This document shows, piece by piece, positions 5,458 through 7,534 of a DNA stretch of 7,534 bases (position 1 is its first letter; each line of letters opens with the position of its first letter). Under the pieces are notes generated by a model. It had not been told where the DNA came from. It did not search any database and worked only from the letters and a program-made list of their open reading frames with translations. Origin of the DNA: Bacteroidota bacterium (GTDB taxonomy: Bacteria > Bacteroidota > Bacteroidia > Bacteroidales > Prolixibacteraceae); NCBI GenBank assembly GCA_030691295.1, contig JAUYEQ010000185.1, positions 1-7,534 of the forward strand, read 5' to 3'. Made by a program: the position numbers and the translations under genes.

Positions 5458-7534
5458 TCAAAACTCAATTTCCATCTGATTTGGCGGCGGTTCATCACCG
5501 TTGGTTGGCTTGTCAATTCCAAACAGCAAATCTTCAATATCAGGAATTACGATGTCCGGATTCTTCACCTCTTCAACAGGTTCTTCAGCCACTTCCTCGT
5601 CAGAAATAACCGGTTCCAGTTCGTTGATTTTTTTTATCTCATAAGTTGAAAGGCGCTTGCCTTTGGCCTTGTGTGATTTTACCCCGATGAACTCGGCTAC
5701 ATCAATAATTTCAGGCTCACGACCTTCGTTCTTGCCGCCAAATTCAAGCTCCAAACGTGGATGTCCCACCCAGGTAAAACTATGTAGTTTATTCTCGGGG
5801 AATTCGCCGATGAACCCAACTTCCTTCTGAGTTTCATCTATTGGGAAACGTTTCACGTAATAGTAACCTTGTTCGGCGTCAAAATAAACGGCTGTAAGTA
5901 CCTTATCCGGATTGTATTTTTCGATGAGCAAAATTCCATCGTTGAAATGGTTCGACAAATCAAAATTACACAACAGATAATCACCATTTTTATAGATGAC
6001 CAGAATCATATCGTCGGCGCTGAATTCTCCAAGATACTTTCCACGGTTATCAGAATTAAGCCTCCGAACATCTTCGTCGAACCAAATTTTGCGTCCGCCA
6101 AGTGTTGAAACCCCTTTTTCCTTGAGGGCTATCTTGTGAATTTCGTTCTTGGTCATGATATTGCCCATAGAAGCACGTCCTTTGATGGCAAGTTCACCAA
6201 AATCAACCTCGAAAATCAGTTTTTTGATGCGTGGTTTCGGTTTCAGGGTTACGCGCAATACCTCAGCTTCGCCGTTCGGATTTTCGCTGAAATACAGAAT
6301 GCGTGAACCTGGAGTTCCCTGCGTCAGATCGTATTCCTTGTCGCGGGTAACGCCGGTTACTGCCACACGCTTCATGTAAATAAACCCGTTTTTGCCGTCG
6401 CGGTACACCACGTTGTAAATGGTGCGGTTGTCGTTTTTCTTGAAGATGGCAATGTGCAAAAGGTTTTTTCCGATGAATGCCTTTTCCGAAACCTTTGACA
6501 CAATGTAAGTTCCGTCTTTCCTGAAAACAATTACATCGTCCATGTCGGAGCAATCGCAAATGTATTCGGCTTTTTTGAGGCTGGTTCCCATAAAACCTTC
6601 CACCCGGTCGATGTACAGTTTTTCGTTTGCCACCACCACTTTTGAAGCCACTATATTTTCAAAATTTCTGATTTCGGTGCGACGTTCGCGGCCTTTTCCA
6701 TATTTCGTGCGGAGGCGTTCGTACCAGGCAATCGTAAATGGAATTATATTCAGGATATTTTTATTGATTGCTTCAATTTCTTCTTCAATTGCCAGCAAAT
6801 GATCGTTGGCCTTGTCGGTATTGAATTTCAGGATGCGCGCCATTTTGATTTCCATCAGGCGCAAAATATCTTCGCGGGTAACTTCCCGTTTTAGCTTTGG
6901 TTTCCATGGCGTCAGGCGAAAGTCGATGTGATCGATGGCTTCGTCCATGTTGGCCGAATCTTCAAACTCTTTGTCTTTGTATATGCGCTCTTCGATGAAT
7001 ATTTTTTCGAGCGATGAAAAATGCCAGGCTTCTTCCAGTTCTGCCTTTTTTATTTCAAGTTCGAGTTTCAGCAGGGCAACTGTCTGGTCGGTATTTATTT
7101 TCAGGATTTCGCTGACACCGATAAATCTTGGTTTGTCATCCTGAATGGTGGCGCTGTTGGGCGAAATCGAAATTTCACAATCAGTAAAGGCAAACAAGGC
7201 ATCGATGGTTTTATCCGACGACATTCCCGGAATCAGATGAATCAGAATCTCCACTTTATCGGAAGTATTGTCGTCAATCTTCCTGATTTTAATTTTACCC
7301 TTGTCGTTTGCCTTGATGATGGATTCAATCAGTGTAGAAGTAGTTCGTCCAAACGGAACTTCTGTAACAACCAGTGTTTTGCTGTCTTTCTTTTCAATTT
7401 TGGCCCTCACTTTAATCGAAGCGCCGCGTATTCCGTCGTTGTAACGCGAGAAATCGCCGGAACCGCCGGTAGGAAAATCAGGATATAATTCAAAGTCTTC
7501 TCCACGCAGGTACGCAATGGAAGCATCAACCAAT
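5458..7534 (-). CDS. parC: DNA topoisomerase IV subunit A (ParC), 5' part missing
   Basis: This GyrA/ParC-family subunit cuts and rejoins DNA; with ParE it separates linked daughter chromosomes. The gene runs off the right edge, so the winged-helix part with the active-site tyrosine is outside the window. The TTG at 7531-7533 is an internal leucine codon, not a start. Visible residues, numbered from that codon, begin at LYPDFPTGG (16-24). They continue through the tower region (VPFGRTTSTLIESI, FTDCEISISPN) and the coiled-coil gate (about 150-290, charged heptad-like helices), then a C-terminal beta-pinwheel (about 300-600). KGRASMGNIMT (451-461) stands where gyrases carry the GyrA box and does not match QRRGGKG, so ParC is preferred over GyrA. 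An acidic, proline-rich tail (about 640-691) follows. Assignment to topoisomerase IV rests on similarity to Bacteroidota ParC from memory. Confidence 0.93.
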   Translation of the reverse strand, partial: LVDASIAYLRGEDFELYPDFPTGGSGDFSRYNDGIRGASIKVRAKIEKKDSKTLVVTEVPFGRTTSTLIESIIKANDKGKIKIRKIDDNTSDKVEILIHLIPGMSSDKTIDALFAFTDCEISISPNSATIQDDKPRFIGVSEILKINTDQTVALLKLELEIKKAELEEAWHFSSLEKIFIEERIYKDKEFEDSANMDEAIDHIDFRLTPWKPKLKREVTREDILRLMEIKMARILKFNTDKANDHLLAIEEEIEAINKNILNIIPFTIAWYERLRTKYGKGRERRTEIRNFENIVASKVVVANEKLYIDRVEGFMGTSLKKAEYICDCSDMDDVIVFRKDGTYIVSKVSEKAFIGKNLLHIAIFKKNDNRTIYNVVYRDGKNGFIYMKRVAVTGVTRDKEYDLTQGTPGSRILYFSENPNGEAEVLRVTLKPKPRIKKLIFEVDFGELAIKGRASMGNIMTKNEIHKIALKEKGVSTLGGRKIWFDEDVRRLNSDNRGKYLGEFSADDMILVIYKNGDYLLCNFDLSNHFNDGILLIEKYNPDKVLTAVYFDAEQGYYYVKRFPIDETQKEVGFIGEFPENKLHSFTWVGHPRLELEFGGKNEGREPEIIDVAEFIGVKSHKAKGKRLSTYEIKKINELEPVISDEEVAEEPVEEVKNPDIVIPDIEDLLFGIDKPTNGDEPPPNQMEIEF

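Noticed and set aside
7021..7488. A 155-codon plus-strand frame inside parC
   Set aside because: It is antisense to conserved ParC sequence, rich in Phe and Asn as expected from a shadow frame, and has no motif.
7531..7533. TTG as the start of the ParC-like gene
   Set aside because: The codon falls in the conserved LVDASIAYLRG stretch. The gene continues beyond the window edge.

Overview
The window reads as chromosomal DNA of a member of the Bacteroidota, probably a Marinilabiliales/Prolixibacteraceae-like lineage (the rank below phylum is inference). The reasons are Bacteroidota-type proteins (a ParC with the lineage's usual C-terminal part, a divergent MiaA carrying a GTGKDY stretch), start codons without clear Shine-Dalgarno sequences, and promoter boxes of the TAnnTTTG type. 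Seven genes are supported. No mobile element, rRNA, tRNA or CRISPR array was seen.

Layout. Bases 59-2401 hold a rightward pair. The first gene encodes an uncharacterised, probably all-helical 487-residue protein behind a good Bacteroidota promoter. The second encodes a UPF0158-family protein with a C-terminal four-cysteine motif. A 137-bp convergent spacer (2402-2538) with an imperfect hairpin and a 7-bp tandem repeat separates the pair from leftward smpB (trans-translation) and fic (a Fic-domain protein, probably an AMP-transferase). fic is divergent from rightward miaA (tRNA A37 prenylation), with candidate promoters in a 67-bp spacer. miaA and leftward aroK (shikimate kinase) overlap tail to tail by 10 bp. 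Upstream of aroK, a 131-bp spacer with two more 7-bp-period arrays leads to leftward parC (topoisomerase IV subunit A), whose 5' end lies outside the window.

How the genes relate. smpB, miaA, aroK and parC are housekeeping genes for ribosome rescue, tRNA modification, aromatic biosynthesis and chromosome decatenation. They share neighbourhood rather than one pathway. fic is an accessory-type gene among them. The first two genes may form a functional unit of unknown role.

The most unusual signal is not a gene. Three of the intergenic spacers (one of them twice) carry short arrays of different sequence that all keep a strict 7-bp period. Two of these arrays stop 6 and 13 bp from the start codons of aroK and smpB. 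They resemble in form the heptanucleotide STRR repeats known from cyanobacteria.
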